This document shows, piece after piece, positions 38,486 to 47,406 of a stretch of DNA of 64,000 nt; the stretch's first letter is position 1; each line of letters begins with the position of its first letter. A program made the translations under genes and the position numbers. The stretch spans positions 868,001 to 932,000 of the forward strand of contig CBDDLA010000001.1 of NCBI GenBank assembly GCA_965230485.1, read 5' to 3'. The DNA is from Putridiphycobacter sp965230485 (lineage in GTDB: Bacteria > Bacteroidota > Bacteroidia > Flavobacteriales_D > Crocinitomicaceae). Below the pieces are notes generated by a model. That model searched no databases. It was given only the letters and a program-made list of their open reading frames with translations, and was not told the DNA's origin.

Positions 38486-39316
38486 CTAACTATTTTTTCT
38501 AAATTCCAATAAGGCCCATTCGTCCTTAGTGTATTTGTTTTCAAAAATGAAGCCAGCTTTTCTTGCTTCAACTATTAAAGCATCAATATCTGTTGAAAAA
38601 AAACCACTTATTAACAATATTGCATTATTTATTGCCACTTTAGAATATGATTTGAACTGCTTTACTAAAATATTCTTATTAATATTTGCAATCAATATAT
38701 CAAATTTTTGAGTATTTAAGGATTCTTCTCCCCCAAGATGCAACTCAATCTTATTGCATTCGTTTAATTTACAATTATCAATGGCATTTTCATATGCCCA
38801 CTTATCAATATCTGGTGCAAAAACATGTTTAGCTCCAAGTTTTTCAGCAATGATTGCTAAAACCCCAGTTCCCGTCCCAATATCTAGGACATTTTTGTCA
38901 TGAAAATCAATGGTTAAAAGTTTTTTCGCCATTAACCAAGTCGTTTGATGATGACCTGTACCAAATGACATTTGGGGTTGAATGAGCACTTTTAAACTAT
39001 GTTCTACATTCTGATTATGAAATGGAGCCAATATTGCAAGTTTATTGTCGATATAAACTGGTTTAAAATTTGACTCCCAAGACGCATTCCAATTTTGATC
39101 TTTTATAAACTGATCAGAGATTGATTCGATATATTCACTAAACTCATCTAGTTCCTGTTCAATATTATTCCTAAAAGAATGCTCAGGAAAATAAGCTTTA
39201 CATCCCTTTTTGGTTTCAATAAAACTCTCAGCTCCTTTATCAGCAAGGGTTGAAATTACAATCTCTCTCCATGGTTCAAGTTCCGAAAATTCTATATTTA
39301 CCTCAAAATAGTTCAT
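38486..39316 (-). CDS. prmA: Ribosomal protein L11 methyltransferase
   Basis: SAM-dependent methyltransferase of 276 residues that trimethylates L11. The family linker motif PQMSFGTGHHQTT, SAM motif I DIGTGTGVLAI, PDIDKWAYENA and the DILIANINKNIL motif are present. Its ATG overlaps the tpiA stop (ATGA). The next gene begins directly at its stop codon, so the three are tightly coupled. Confidence 0.95.
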   Translation of the reverse strand: MNYFEVNIEFSELEPWREIVISTLADKGAESFIETKKGCKAYFPEHSFRNNIEQELDEFSEYIESISDQFIKDQNWNASWESNFKPVYIDNKLAILAPFHNQNVEHSLKVLIQPQMSFGTGHHQTTWLMAKKLLTIDFHDKNVLDIGTGTGVLAIIAEKLGAKHVFAPDIDKWAYENAIDNCKLNECNKIELHLGGEESLNTQKFDILIANINKNILVKQFKSYSKVAINNAILLISGFFSTDIDALIVEARKAGFIFENKYTKDEWALLEFRKNS

Positions 39317-40071
39317 TCTTTTGCACTACTGATTTTACTGAAACTATCCGCTTTAAGAGATGCACCTCCAACCAATGCGCCATTAATATCTTTTTGACTA
39401 AATAATTCTCCTGCATTTTCTGCGTTAACGCTTCCACCATATAAAATAGGAAGTTCAGCCGCCGTTTTTTCACCAAATTGTTTTCCGACCCTCAACCGAA
39501 TGAGTTCATGGATTTCTTGAGCTTGCTTAGCAGTGGCTGTTTGTCCCGTTCCAATTGCCCAAATTGGCTCGTATGCGATAATTAGTTTGGCCATGTCCTG
39601 AACAGGTAAATCGAAAAGCACATCTTCAATTTGTTTCATAATGAACTCTTTAAAAACATTACTCTTTCTGACCTGAAGATCCTCACCACAACAATATACA
39701 GGAGTTAACCCAGCCGAAATTGCAGCTTTTATTTTCAATCCTAAAGACTTGTTATTCTCGGCGAAATATTGACGGCGTTCTGAATGCCCAATTAGAACAT
39801 ATTTGACACCAATACTTGCTAATTGAGAAGGTGAAGATTCTCCAGTAAAAGCACCAGAGGGCTCGTAAAACATATTTTGAGCACCAAGCTTTATCCATTC
39901 ATTATTGATTAATAATTCGTGAAAAACACTCAAGTAAGGCATTGGTGGACAAACAACTATTTCAGAATCTAAATTGAAATTATCTTTTTCTTTGGCTATA
40001 TCTTGGATTAATGCTTTTGCTTCAACATAGTTTAAGTTCATTTTCCAGTTACCAATTATATACTTCTTCAT
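39313..40071 (-). CDS. tpiA: Triosephosphate isomerase
   Basis: Glycolytic and gluconeogenic enzyme of 252 residues interconverting dihydroxyacetone phosphate and glyceraldehyde 3-phosphate. Catalytic motifs NWKMN (Lys), IGHSERR (His), AYEPIWAIGTG (Glu) and the phosphate-binding YGGSV and LVGGASL are all intact. It sits between the DoxX-type gene (9 bases upstream) and prmA (4-base overlap). Confidence 0.98.
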   Translation of the reverse strand: MKKYIIGNWKMNLNYVEAKALIQDIAKEKDNFNLDSEIVVCPPMPYLSVFHELLINNEWIKLGAQNMFYEPSGAFTGESSPSQLASIGVKYVLIGHSERRQYFAENNKSLGLKIKAAISAGLTPVYCCGEDLQVRKSNVFKEFIMKQIEDVLFDLPVQDMAKLIIAYEPIWAIGTGQTATAKQAQEIHELIRLRVGKQFGEKTAAELPILYGGSVNAENAGELFSQKDINGALVGGASLKADSFSKISSAKE

Positions 40072-40080
40072 TTAAAAAAA

Positions 40081-41850
40081 TTAAAATTTTTCATTTATCC
40101 TGTCAAAACTAGGAATACTTCTGCTGCCCCATTTATCAATAATGGTTCCTTTTTTTAACATTACTAAGCCTGGATTAGACCTTACAATGATTTTTATTTC
40201 TGTACCATCAATTGCAAGATAAGGTGCCACTAAATCAGTTTCGCCTCTAAACTCTATCATCTGGTTATCAGTAGCAGGAGTTAAAATGTAAAACGGAATT
40301 TTACTTACCACGGCTTTTTGATAAATATCCTTCAAATCCTCTATAGCGTTCTCATTATAATCTTCGATATCTCGAATTGTCACTATAATTGCTTTTTCAA
40401 GACTTAAAACATACTTGGTAACATCAACTTTAAATGGAGAATTAGGATCTAATAAACCAAAAAACTCGGCTCCCTTTTCATAGAAAGTTGTATCCTGACC
40501 AAGCGAATCCGTTGTGTAAGGTACATAGTAATACTTATTTATGGTATCTGAACCATATTTTGAAGTAATGACCAATTTTGGTTCATAGTAACTTTCAAAG
40601 TTTTCCATTATTATAGAATCCAAAATAGGGTTTCTTTTTTCCTCTTCGGTTAAGTTTTCATAATCAGTCGACAGTACAAAATCTGATATTGGTGCATCAA
40701 CTCCTTCTTCAATTATGGTTTCTTTTCTATCCACATATTGCCATACTGATGTATCTCCGTATATTTTGAAGTCGCTAACATCAAAAGATTGTTCATTTCC
40801 TGTCGATTTATTCTTATAAATGAGTTTATACTCTACAACTTCAGCCTTCCCTTTATTCATCTCATCTTGAATATTATTTCCGATTGCATACGCTCTGTAA
40901 TCCTTAATAGGCAGATAATTTGTTGTATAAAGTGAAAATAGTAATGAGATCAAACTTACAAAAATAGCCATCTTCCATGGTTTAGCAATTCGTCCGATAT
41001 TCATATTACCTGCAACATAAGAACCCAGTAGCGTAACGATATAAAATAATATTGGAAAATACCATCCAAACACCCAAGAAAAAAACACAACCACAATTAA
41101 AGAAGATAGACCCATAACCCAATTTTCTTTATAAGTATTAAGCGTTATTTTGCCCTGCTTGAAAAATATGATAAGCACAAAATAAAACAAAACAAGATCC
41201 TTCCAATACGATTCTTTTGGTGTTAATGATCTGCCAACTGACCCTTTAAGCGCATCTCCAAAGCAACCGCAGTCCGTCACACAATCTCGCTCTGCTAACT
41301 GACCAGCCTCTCGTAATGCTTCATTGGTTTCAACACAAGACGAGGTATAATAAGTCAGCAAAGTAAAAAACACCATAAGAATCACTAATAACCAAGATGT
41401 TAGTTTTATTTTACCACCTACTATAACAGCTATTCCTAGAACAATTTCAGCCACGCAGACAAGGATAGAAATCTCTAAAACCCACGGTGAAAATGATTCA
41501 AAAAAAGGAAAGTCATAAGACAACCCCATAGGAGAGAAATACTCCTCTAATTTAAAAGCAAACCCCCAAGGATCATTTGCTTTAACAAGGCCAGACACAA
41601 TAAAAAGTCCTCCCACAAATGCTCTTGCCACATAAGAAAACATAAGCATCCCCTTAAGCACCAGTAAACCAATAATTCCTCCTAAAAACAATAGGGCTCC
41701 AATTAATTTATAAGTGACAGCACTATCTCCAGCACTCTCGTGAAATCCTTTTGTGATAAAAAAGACACCTAAAATATTTATAATAATGGCCAATACATTC
41801 AGTATTAAAGAACGCCCTTGTATTTCAATCTTATTCTCTCCTAATCGCAT
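40081..41850 (-). CDS. DoxX/MauE-type membrane protein, BT_3928 family
   Basis: Inner-membrane protein of 589 residues. About eight to ten hydrophobic segments in residues 15-320 include a DoxX-like core (VARAFVGGLFIVSGLVKAND) and a cysteine-rich loop with CVTDCGCFGDALKGS, as in the BT_3928 family. The last 260 residues are a soluble, periplasmic-looking domain with no CxxC. DoxX and MauE relatives are linked to thiol or quinone redox work, so an electron-transfer role is plausible but unproven. It stands second in the DUF1599-DoxX-tpiA-prmA train. Confidence 0.82.
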   Translation of the reverse strand: MRLGENKIEIQGRSLILNVLAIIINILGVFFITKGFHESAGDSAVTYKLIGALLFLGGIIGLLVLKGMLMFSYVARAFVGGLFIVSGLVKANDPWGFAFKLEEYFSPMGLSYDFPFFESFSPWVLEISILVCVAEIVLGIAVIVGGKIKLTSWLLVILMVFFTLLTYYTSSCVETNEALREAGQLAERDCVTDCGCFGDALKGSVGRSLTPKESYWKDLVLFYFVLIIFFKQGKITLNTYKENWVMGLSSLIVVVFFSWVFGWYFPILFYIVTLLGSYVAGNMNIGRIAKPWKMAIFVSLISLLFSLYTTNYLPIKDYRAYAIGNNIQDEMNKGKAEVVEYKLIYKNKSTGNEQSFDVSDFKIYGDTSVWQYVDRKETIIEEGVDAPISDFVLSTDYENLTEEEKRNPILDSIIMENFESYYEPKLVITSKYGSDTINKYYYVPYTTDSLGQDTTFYEKGAEFFGLLDPNSPFKVDVTKYVLSLEKAIIVTIRDIEDYNENAIEDLKDIYQKAVVSKIPFYILTPATDNQMIEFRGETDLVAPYLAIDGTEIKIIVRSNPGLVMLKKGTIIDKWGSRSIPSFDRINEKF

Positions 41851-41862
41851 TTTTCGTTTATT

Positions 41863-42393
41863 TTATTTCATTTTTATTAATGCAAATACCGCATAGTTTA
41901 ACATATCAAGATAATTAGCATCTACACCTTCCGAAATAATGGTCGTTCCATTATTATCTTCAATTTGCTTTGTCCGCATAATTTTCATCATAATCATATC
42001 CGTTAATGAAGATACCCTCATATCTCTCCATGCCTCACCATAATCATGATTTTTCCTGAGCATTAACTCAAAGGCTTCATCAGTTTTAAGGTCATACTGC
42101 CTGATGGCTTCATCAACAGAAATTTCATTATTTGAAGTTCCAAGTTCAAGTTGAATTAATCCAATTGCACAATAATTAACAATGGCAATGAACTCTCCTC
42201 GTATATCCTCCCCCACTTTATTAACCCCAGTCTCTTGAATCGTACGTATTCTCTGCGCTTTAATCAAAATTTGGTCGGTTAGCGAACTAACCCTTAAAAT
42301 ACGCCATGAAGTGCCATAATCTTTTGCTTTTTTTGTGAAGATTTCACGACAAGATTCGATAACTTTTTTATATTGGTCGACAGTTTTAGACAT
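41863..42393 (-). CDS. DUF1599 protein made of two tandem copies
   Basis: Protein of 176 residues in which the same motif appears twice: KAKDYGTSWRILRVSSLTDQILIKAQRI (about 22-49, spaced here) and KNHDYGEAWRDMRVSSLTDM (about 112-131), each followed by an NYCAIGLIQL/NYAVFALIKM helix. This is the DUF1599 domain, which I recall being also called a nucleotide-modification-associated domain; function unproven. First gene of the long minus-strand train; its start is 26 bases from the divergent folP start. Confidence 0.85.
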   Translation of the reverse strand: MSKTVDQYKKVIESCREIFTKKAKDYGTSWRILRVSSLTDQILIKAQRIRTIQETGVNKVGEDIRGEFIAIVNYCAIGLIQLELGTSNNEISVDEAIRQYDLKTDEAFELMLRKNHDYGEAWRDMRVSSLTDMIMMKIMRTKQIEDNNGTTIISEGVDANYLDMLNYAVFALIKMK

Positions 42394-42419
42394 TATATTA
42401 TTTAAGCATAAATTCAGCT

Positions 42420-43271
42420 GTGAAAGATACTACTTTTAGCTCAAATTTCAGTCTCAATTTCAAGGGTATTTTAAGAGTTTATAAACATCCTATTGTTATG
42501 GGCATCATTAATGCTACACCAGATAGTTTTTATGATAAAAGCCGACATCAAAGTCTTAAATCTAGCATCAATACGGCAAGGCAAATGATTATTGAAGGTG
42601 CAGAAATTTTAGACATTGGAGGTTACTCATCTCGTCCTGGTGCAGAACACATATCTGAGTCTGAAGAAACAACGAGAGTAATCCCTATTATTGAATCAAT
42701 TAAATCTGAATTTCCAAACCAAATTGTATCAATAGATACTTTTAGGACATCTGTTGCCGCAGAAGCCATAAATGCCGGTGCCGATATGATTAATGATATT
42801 TCTGGAGGGTTTGATAACCCAGAAATTTATGAATTATCAGCCAAAAACAAAACGCCTTACGTCATGATGCATATGAAGGGAAATCCTCAAAACATGCAAT
42901 TTAAGGCTCAATACAACAATCTGTTTAGCGAATTAATACACTATTTTTCTACACAAATTGACGTGGCTAGAAAGTTCGGCCTAAAAGACATCATTATCGA
43001 TCCTGGCATTGGATTTAGCAAAACAGTAGACCAAAATTACCAGTTAATTAAAGATTTACACAATTTTTCAATCCTCAATTGTCCTTTATTAATTGGTATT
43101 AGTCGAAAATCTTTAATTAACAAACTACTCGATATCACTCCAAAAGAAGCACTTAATGCAACCACTTCGTTAAATACTGTTAGTTTGATGAATGGAGCCA
43201 ATATTTTAAGAGTTCACGACGTTAAAGAGGCGGTTGAAGCGGTAAAAATTTTTAGCAAAGTATTCCACTAG
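42420..43271 (+). CDS. folP: Dihydropteroate synthase
   Basis: Folate-pathway enzyme of 283 residues joining p-aminobenzoate to dihydropterin pyrophosphate; target of sulfonamides. Motifs: GIINATPDSFYDKSRH, LDIGGYSSRPGAE, SIDTFRTSVA, IIDPGIGFSKT, and the phosphate-site GISRKSLI. Start is a GTG at 42420. Only 26 bases separate it from the divergent DUF1599 start, so the promoters must overlap or lie inside coding sequence. It ends one base before the convergent DUF1573 gene's stop. Confidence 0.96.
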   Translation: MKDTTFSSNFSLNFKGILRVYKHPIVMGIINATPDSFYDKSRHQSLKSSINTARQMIIEGAEILDIGGYSSRPGAEHISESEETTRVIPIIESIKSEFPNQIVSIDTFRTSVAAEAINAGADMINDISGGFDNPEIYELSAKNKTPYVMMHMKGNPQNMQFKAQYNNLFSELIHYFSTQIDVARKFGLKDIIIDPGIGFSKTVDQNYQLIKDLHNFSILNCPLLIGISRKSLINKLLDITPKEALNATTSLNTVSLMNGANILRVHDVKEAVEAVKIFSKVFH

Positions 43272-43272
43272 T

Positions 43273-43653
43273 TTATTTATATCCCTTTGGAATAACGTTC
43301 ACTTTAATTCTTATTTTTTCTGGCTTTTTTGAGGCATTAGAATATATTTCTATCACTCTATTTTGGTAACCATATTTATGGTTAGTATCAAAATAAACCT
43401 CTAAGTGACCTTCTTCTCCGGGCATTACCGGTTTTGATTGAAATTTCACTTTTGTGCATGAGCATGACACTTTATAGTCGTGAATCAAAAGAGGTGCCTC
43501 TCCTTTATTGACATACTTGAAATGATGAACTAATAACTTGCCTTCATTGGTATCTGGAAAAGTGAATGATCTTTCATAAAATGAAAGTACCGCACCATCT
43601 TTAACAGACAGTACGGTACTAGTTGCTATTAAGATCGCAAAAAATAGCTTCAT
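43273..43653 (-). CDS. DUF1573-like exported protein
   Basis: Protein of 126 residues with a signal peptide (about 1-17) and a single DUF1573/Ig-like domain: HFKYVNKGEAPLLI, the cysteine motif KVSCSCTKVKF, and KPVMPGEEGHLEVYFDT. It follows the paralog at 43663 by 9 bases, so the two are co-expressed. Function is not known. Confidence 0.83.
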   Translation of the reverse strand: MKLFFAILIATSTVLSVKDGAVLSFYERSFTFPDTNEGKLLVHHFKYVNKGEAPLLIHDYKVSCSCTKVKFQSKPVMPGEEGHLEVYFDTNHKYGYQNRVIEIYSNASKKPEKIRIKVNVIPKGYK

Positions 43654-43662
43654 TAATGAGAT

Positions 43663-44124
43663 TTAACCATTAGCTGGTCCACCAGAATTTACTGGTGCAG
43701 ATCCTGCAGGCTTAACTTTTACTTCTCCTTTAATTCTTACTACTTTTCTTGGAGAGTTTACAGCGTTAGAAGAAATAGTAACCGTTTTATTAATTGGACC
43801 TGGTCTTTTAGTATCATACTTCACAGAAATTTCTGCAGTTGCTCCTGGAGCAATTGGTTCTTTTGGCCAAGTTGGAACAGTACATCCACAAGACCCTTTG
43901 CAAGAAGAAATAATTAATGCATCAGAACCTGTATTAGTGATTGTAAATACGCAAACACCATTCGCTCCATTTTCAATAGTACCGTAATCATGTACATCCT
44001 TGTCAACACTTATAGCCGCTCCTGCTACTATTTGATCAGATGTTACTTCCTGTGCAGAAACAGCATTATTAAAGCCTACAGTAGCCGCTGCCAATAATAA
44101 AAGAGATAAAAATACTTTTTTCAT
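43663..44124 (-). CDS. DUF1573 exported protein
   Basis: Protein of 153 residues: signal peptide (ending NNAVSAQ), DUF1573 domain about 40-135 with FTITNTGSDALII, the KGSCGCTVPTWPKEPIAPG signature and RPGPINKTVTI, then a Pro/Gly/Ser-rich tail. Very close in its core to the last domain of the protein at 6477. Preceded by an exact -7 element. Confidence 0.87.
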   Translation of the reverse strand: MKKVFLSLLLLAAATVGFNNAVSAQEVTSDQIVAGAAISVDKDVHDYGTIENGANGVCVFTITNTGSDALIISSCKGSCGCTVPTWPKEPIAPGATAEISVKYDTKRPGPINKTVTISSNAVNSPRKVVRIKGEVKVKPAGSAPVNSGGPANG

Positions 44125-44151
44125 GTTATGTTGTTTTTTTAATTGTTAGAA

Positions 44152-44159
44152 CAAATATA
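44152..44159 (-). promoter_or_regulatory. -7 element for the DUF1573 pair
   Basis: Minus-strand TATATTTG, an exact TAnnTTTG match 27 bases before the ATG at 44124. No clear -33. Confidence 0.55.
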
Positions 44160-44320
44160 AGCGTCAAATATTACACTTTTAAAAGTTTAACAGTTCATTA
44201 ACATTTTTTTTTTATCAATGATTAAATCTTAAAATGATATCATTATCTTTATACTAAGATCAGCACAAACTTTCTAATCTGTTTGATGCTTTTGTACATA
44301 TTAATATTGAATACACATAA

Positions 44321-46516
44321 ATGGAAATAGTTTCGACAGCAGAGTTAAACGAGTCGTTGAAAAAATATTTTGGTTTTGACTCTTTTAAGGGATTTCAAGA
44401 TCAAATCATAATAAATGTCCTTTCAGGAAAAAATACATTTGTTATTATGCCAACTGGTGGTGGAAAATCAATGTGTTACCAGCTTCCAGCTTTAATGTCG
44501 GACGGAACTGCTATCATTGTTTCTCCCCTCATTGCCCTTATGAAAAATCAGGTTGATGCCATACGGAATGTGAGTGAAACAGATGATGTAGCTCATTTTT
44601 TAAACTCCTCTTTAAATAAAACTGAGATCAAAAAAGTAAAAGAGGATGTTAGTTCAGGTAAAACTAAATTACTATACGTTGCACCTGAATCTCTAACAAA
44701 GCAAGAGAATATTGACTTTTTGACTTCAGTCGAAATTTCTTTTTTCGCAATTGACGAGGCGCACTGTATCTCTGAATGGGGGCATGATTTTAGGCCTGAA
44801 TACAGAAGACTTCGAGAAATTTTTACGGCCATTAGTAATGTTCCAATTATAGCATTGACTGCAACTGCCACACCAAAAGTGCAGTACGACATTCAAAAAA
44901 ACTTGAATATGCTTGATGCTACTATTTTTAAAGCGTCTTTCAATCGGGACAATCTCTTTTATGAGGTATTACCCAAAGTTGATGTAGAAAAAAGAATCAT
45001 TCAGTTTATAAAATCTAAACCTAAGCAGTCAGGCATTATTTATTGCTTGAGTAGAAAAAAAGTTGAAGAAATTGCAGAAATCCTCCAGGTAAATGGCATA
45101 AACGCACTCCCCTATCATGCTGGTCTTGATGCTGGTTCGAGAGTAAGACATCAAGACATGTTTTTAATGGAAGACGTGGATGTGATTGTAGCTACAATTG
45201 CTTTTGGAATGGGAATAGATAAACCGGATGTAAGGTTTGTCATACACCATGACATACCAAAAAGTTTAGAAAGTTATTATCAAGAAACTGGTAGAGCTGG
45301 AAGAGATGGTGGTGAAGGACACTGTTTGACATTCTATAGCTATAAAGACATAGAGAAGTTAGAAAAGTTCTTACACGGAAAACCCATTGCCGAACAAGAA
45401 ATTGGCAAGCAATTACTTCATGAAATTGTTTCTTATGCTGAAACGTCTGTTTGTAGGAGAAAGTACATTCTTCATTATTTTGGAGAGGAGTTTGCTGAAG
45501 AAAAATGTAATGAACATTGTGATAATTGTAAAAACCCAAGAGAGCAATTTGAAGGCAAGGATCAAGTAAAACTATTTTTGGAAGCAGTTAAAGCCTTGAA
45601 CGAGATGCAGAAAGCAAAATACGTTTGTAATTTCTTATCAGGAATAGAAGCAAGCGACATTGTTGCTTATAAGCACAATACATTACCGCTTTTTGGAAAA
45701 GGAAAAGAGTATGATGTCGCTTTTTGGAACGCAGTTTCCAGGCAATGTCTGGTTTCCAACCTGTTGAGTAAAGAGATTGAAAGCTATGGAACATTAAAAT
45801 TAACGGAAAAAGGTGAAAATTTTATAAAAAATCCGGTTTCATTTACCCTACTCAAAGAACATAACTATACCGGGGAAGAAACAGATGATTATATTGCTAC
45901 TACAAAAGCTGGAAGCCAGATGGTAGCTGACGAAACACTCTATCAATTATTGCTTGATTTACGCAAAAAGATATCAAAGCAAAAAAGTATTCCACCTTTT
46001 GTTATTTTCCAGGAACCTTCGTTGCAAGACATGGCAACACAGTATCCGATAAATAAAGAAGAACTATCTAATATCATTGGGGTTGGTCAAGGCAAAGCAA
46101 CTAGGTATGGTAAACCTTTTTTAGAGTTAATTAATGAGTATGTTGAAGAAAATAATATTGATAGACCTCAAGATTTTGTTGTCAAATCTTTGGTCAATAA
46201 ATCAGGGTTGAAAGTTCACATTATTAAAAATGTTGACATCAAAATGCCATTAGATGCCATTGCATCTTCACATGGAAAGGAGATTGATGAAATTATTAAC
46301 GAAATTGAAGCCATTGTTGCTTCTGGAACAAAAATTAATATCGACTATTATATTAATGATTTAATAGATGAAGAAGAACAAGAAGAAATCTATGACTACT
46401 TTAAAGAAGCGGAAACAGACGCCTTGTCTTCAGCATATGACGAATTTGACGGCGATTACGACGAGGAGCAATTAAGGTTAATGAGAATAAAGTTTATGAG
46501 TGAAATGGCAAACTAA
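44321..46516 (+). CDS. recQ: ATP-dependent DNA helicase RecQ
   Basis: Superfamily 2 helicase of 731 residues that unwinds recombination and replication intermediates. Walker A PTGGGKS (44-50), DEAH box (145-148), ATATP motif III, QETGRAGRDG motif VI, a zinc site with CRRKYILHYFGE and CNEHCDNC, the RQC region, an HRDC domain (about 540-620) and a C-terminal helix-turn-helix-like domain with acidic tail. All catalytic motifs are intact. It ends in a strong hairpin shared with the convergent gene at 46595. Some Bacteroidota have more than one recQ; this has the full-length architecture. Confidence 0.96.
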   Translation: MEIVSTAELNESLKKYFGFDSFKGFQDQIIINVLSGKNTFVIMPTGGGKSMCYQLPALMSDGTAIIVSPLIALMKNQVDAIRNVSETDDVAHFLNSSLNKTEIKKVKEDVSSGKTKLLYVAPESLTKQENIDFLTSVEISFFAIDEAHCISEWGHDFRPEYRRLREIFTAISNVPIIALTATATPKVQYDIQKNLNMLDATIFKASFNRDNLFYEVLPKVDVEKRIIQFIKSKPKQSGIIYCLSRKKVEEIAEILQVNGINALPYHAGLDAGSRVRHQDMFLMEDVDVIVATIAFGMGIDKPDVRFVIHHDIPKSLESYYQETGRAGRDGGEGHCLTFYSYKDIEKLEKFLHGKPIAEQEIGKQLLHEIVSYAETSVCRRKYILHYFGEEFAEEKCNEHCDNCKNPREQFEGKDQVKLFLEAVKALNEMQKAKYVCNFLSGIEASDIVAYKHNTLPLFGKGKEYDVAFWNAVSRQCLVSNLLSKEIESYGTLKLTEKGENFIKNPVSFTLLKEHNYTGEETDDYIATTKAGSQMVADETLYQLLLDLRKKISKQKSIPPFVIFQEPSLQDMATQYPINKEELSNIIGVGQGKATRYGKPFLELINEYVEENNIDRPQDFVVKSLVNKSGLKVHIIKNVDIKMPLDAIASSHGKEIDEIINEIEAIVASGTKINIDYYINDLIDEEEQEEIYDYFKEAETDALSSAYDEFDGDYDEEQLRLMRIKFMSEMAN

Positions 46517-46520
46517 TTAA

Positions 46521-46571
46521 AGGGCTGCCTTGGTCTAAACTAACGATTAAAAATTTAGACCAGACAACCCT
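46521..46571. terminator. Hairpin between recQ and the convergent gene
   Basis: TGGTCTAAA (46531-46539) pairs perfectly with TTTAGACCA (46554-46562), extended by AGGG/CCCT (46521-46524, 46568-46571). There is no strong T-run, but its place between two convergent stop codons fits a two-way terminator. Confidence 0.6.
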
Positions 46572-46594
46572 CTTGTGAAATATTAGATTTTATT

Positions 46595-47215
46595 TCAAGG
46601 ATTGTGGGTAATAATTCCGATTTTTCTATCTGATTTGACAATAATTCTCAATTTCTCTTCCAGTAAAAACAACCCGCTTAAATCGAATTGTAGTCTCTCC
46701 TGCTTATTTTCGACACCTGAATCATTATATGAATTATGAGACAATCCTAACGTTACTTGTATAACGCCATTGTACTTAACATAACCATCCCAATTTAATT
46801 GAAAAGCATGTGGAGATAAACCACCCATATATCTTGTCACTATATGGAGCGTTTTATCTTCCAATCCAATAATTTCGAAGTCGAATTCATCAGAACCAAT
46901 TGGATCTTGCTTTCTACATATCTTATGCAACCTTATTACCTCATTACCGCCAATAACATTTAGCTTTAATCCATTGAATCGTTTATTCATTGACACTTTC
47001 TGACGAATAGTTTTTGTCTTAAAAAACAACTTATCAGAAACAATATCTTGATCAGAATAAAGCGTAAAGTCAAGAATCCTATCCTGCTCGTCTGATATTG
47101 TATTCTTATTCTTTTTGAGATACCATGAATTATAGTTCTGAGTAGGAACCAAAGCGGTCATATTTAGATAAACATCATTTCTGATAAATTCTAAATTGGC
47201 TCTGGTAATTTTCAT
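46595..47215 (-). CDS. Protein of unknown function
   Basis: Protein of 206 residues without signal peptide or membrane segment, predicted mostly beta, with many charged residues (for example NKRFNGLKLNVIGGNEVIRL). I do not recognise a family. It reads through cleanly with an ATG start, lies convergent to recQ behind a terminator, and is divergent from the lipoprotein-kinase operon. Confidence 0.6.
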   Translation of the reverse strand: MKITRANLEFIRNDVYLNMTALVPTQNYNSWYLKKNKNTISDEQDRILDFTLYSDQDIVSDKLFFKTKTIRQKVSMNKRFNGLKLNVIGGNEVIRLHKICRKQDPIGSDEFDFEIIGLEDKTLHIVTRYMGGLSPHAFQLNWDGYVKYNGVIQVTLGLSHNSYNDSGVENKQERLQFDLSGLFLLEEKLRIIVKSDRKIGIITHNP

Positions 47216-47232
47216 AAAATTATAATATTGAA

Positions 47233-47329
47233 TTTGATTTAGCTGTGTGACAAACTTCTATATTTTACATCTATTATATCTCACCATTTATAGGGGTTTT
47301 AATACTCCCTGAAAACAGGGATGTTTTTT
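47233..47329 (+). ncRNA. Candidate small RNA: promoter-like elements and terminator
   Basis: In the 191-base gap between divergent genes: TTTG (47233-47236), a 22-base spacer and TATATTTT (47259-47266, one mismatch to TAnnTTTG), then about 60 bases later a hairpin TCCCTG (47306-47311) / CAGGGA (47316-47321) followed by six T. The whole would make a transcript of roughly 60 bases. The hairpin-plus-T is convincing as a terminator; the promoter is weak. It could instead be a leader of the gene at 47407. Confidence 0.35.
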
Positions 47330-47406
47330 ATTAAAACTTTTAGGATTAATTAGTTGATTAAGGGTAATAAATAATTATATTTATCTGTAACTAATACTAA
47401 AACCCT

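Noticed and set aside
46595..47215. Assigning a function to the 206-residue protein
   Set aside because: No motif or neighbour supports any particular role.
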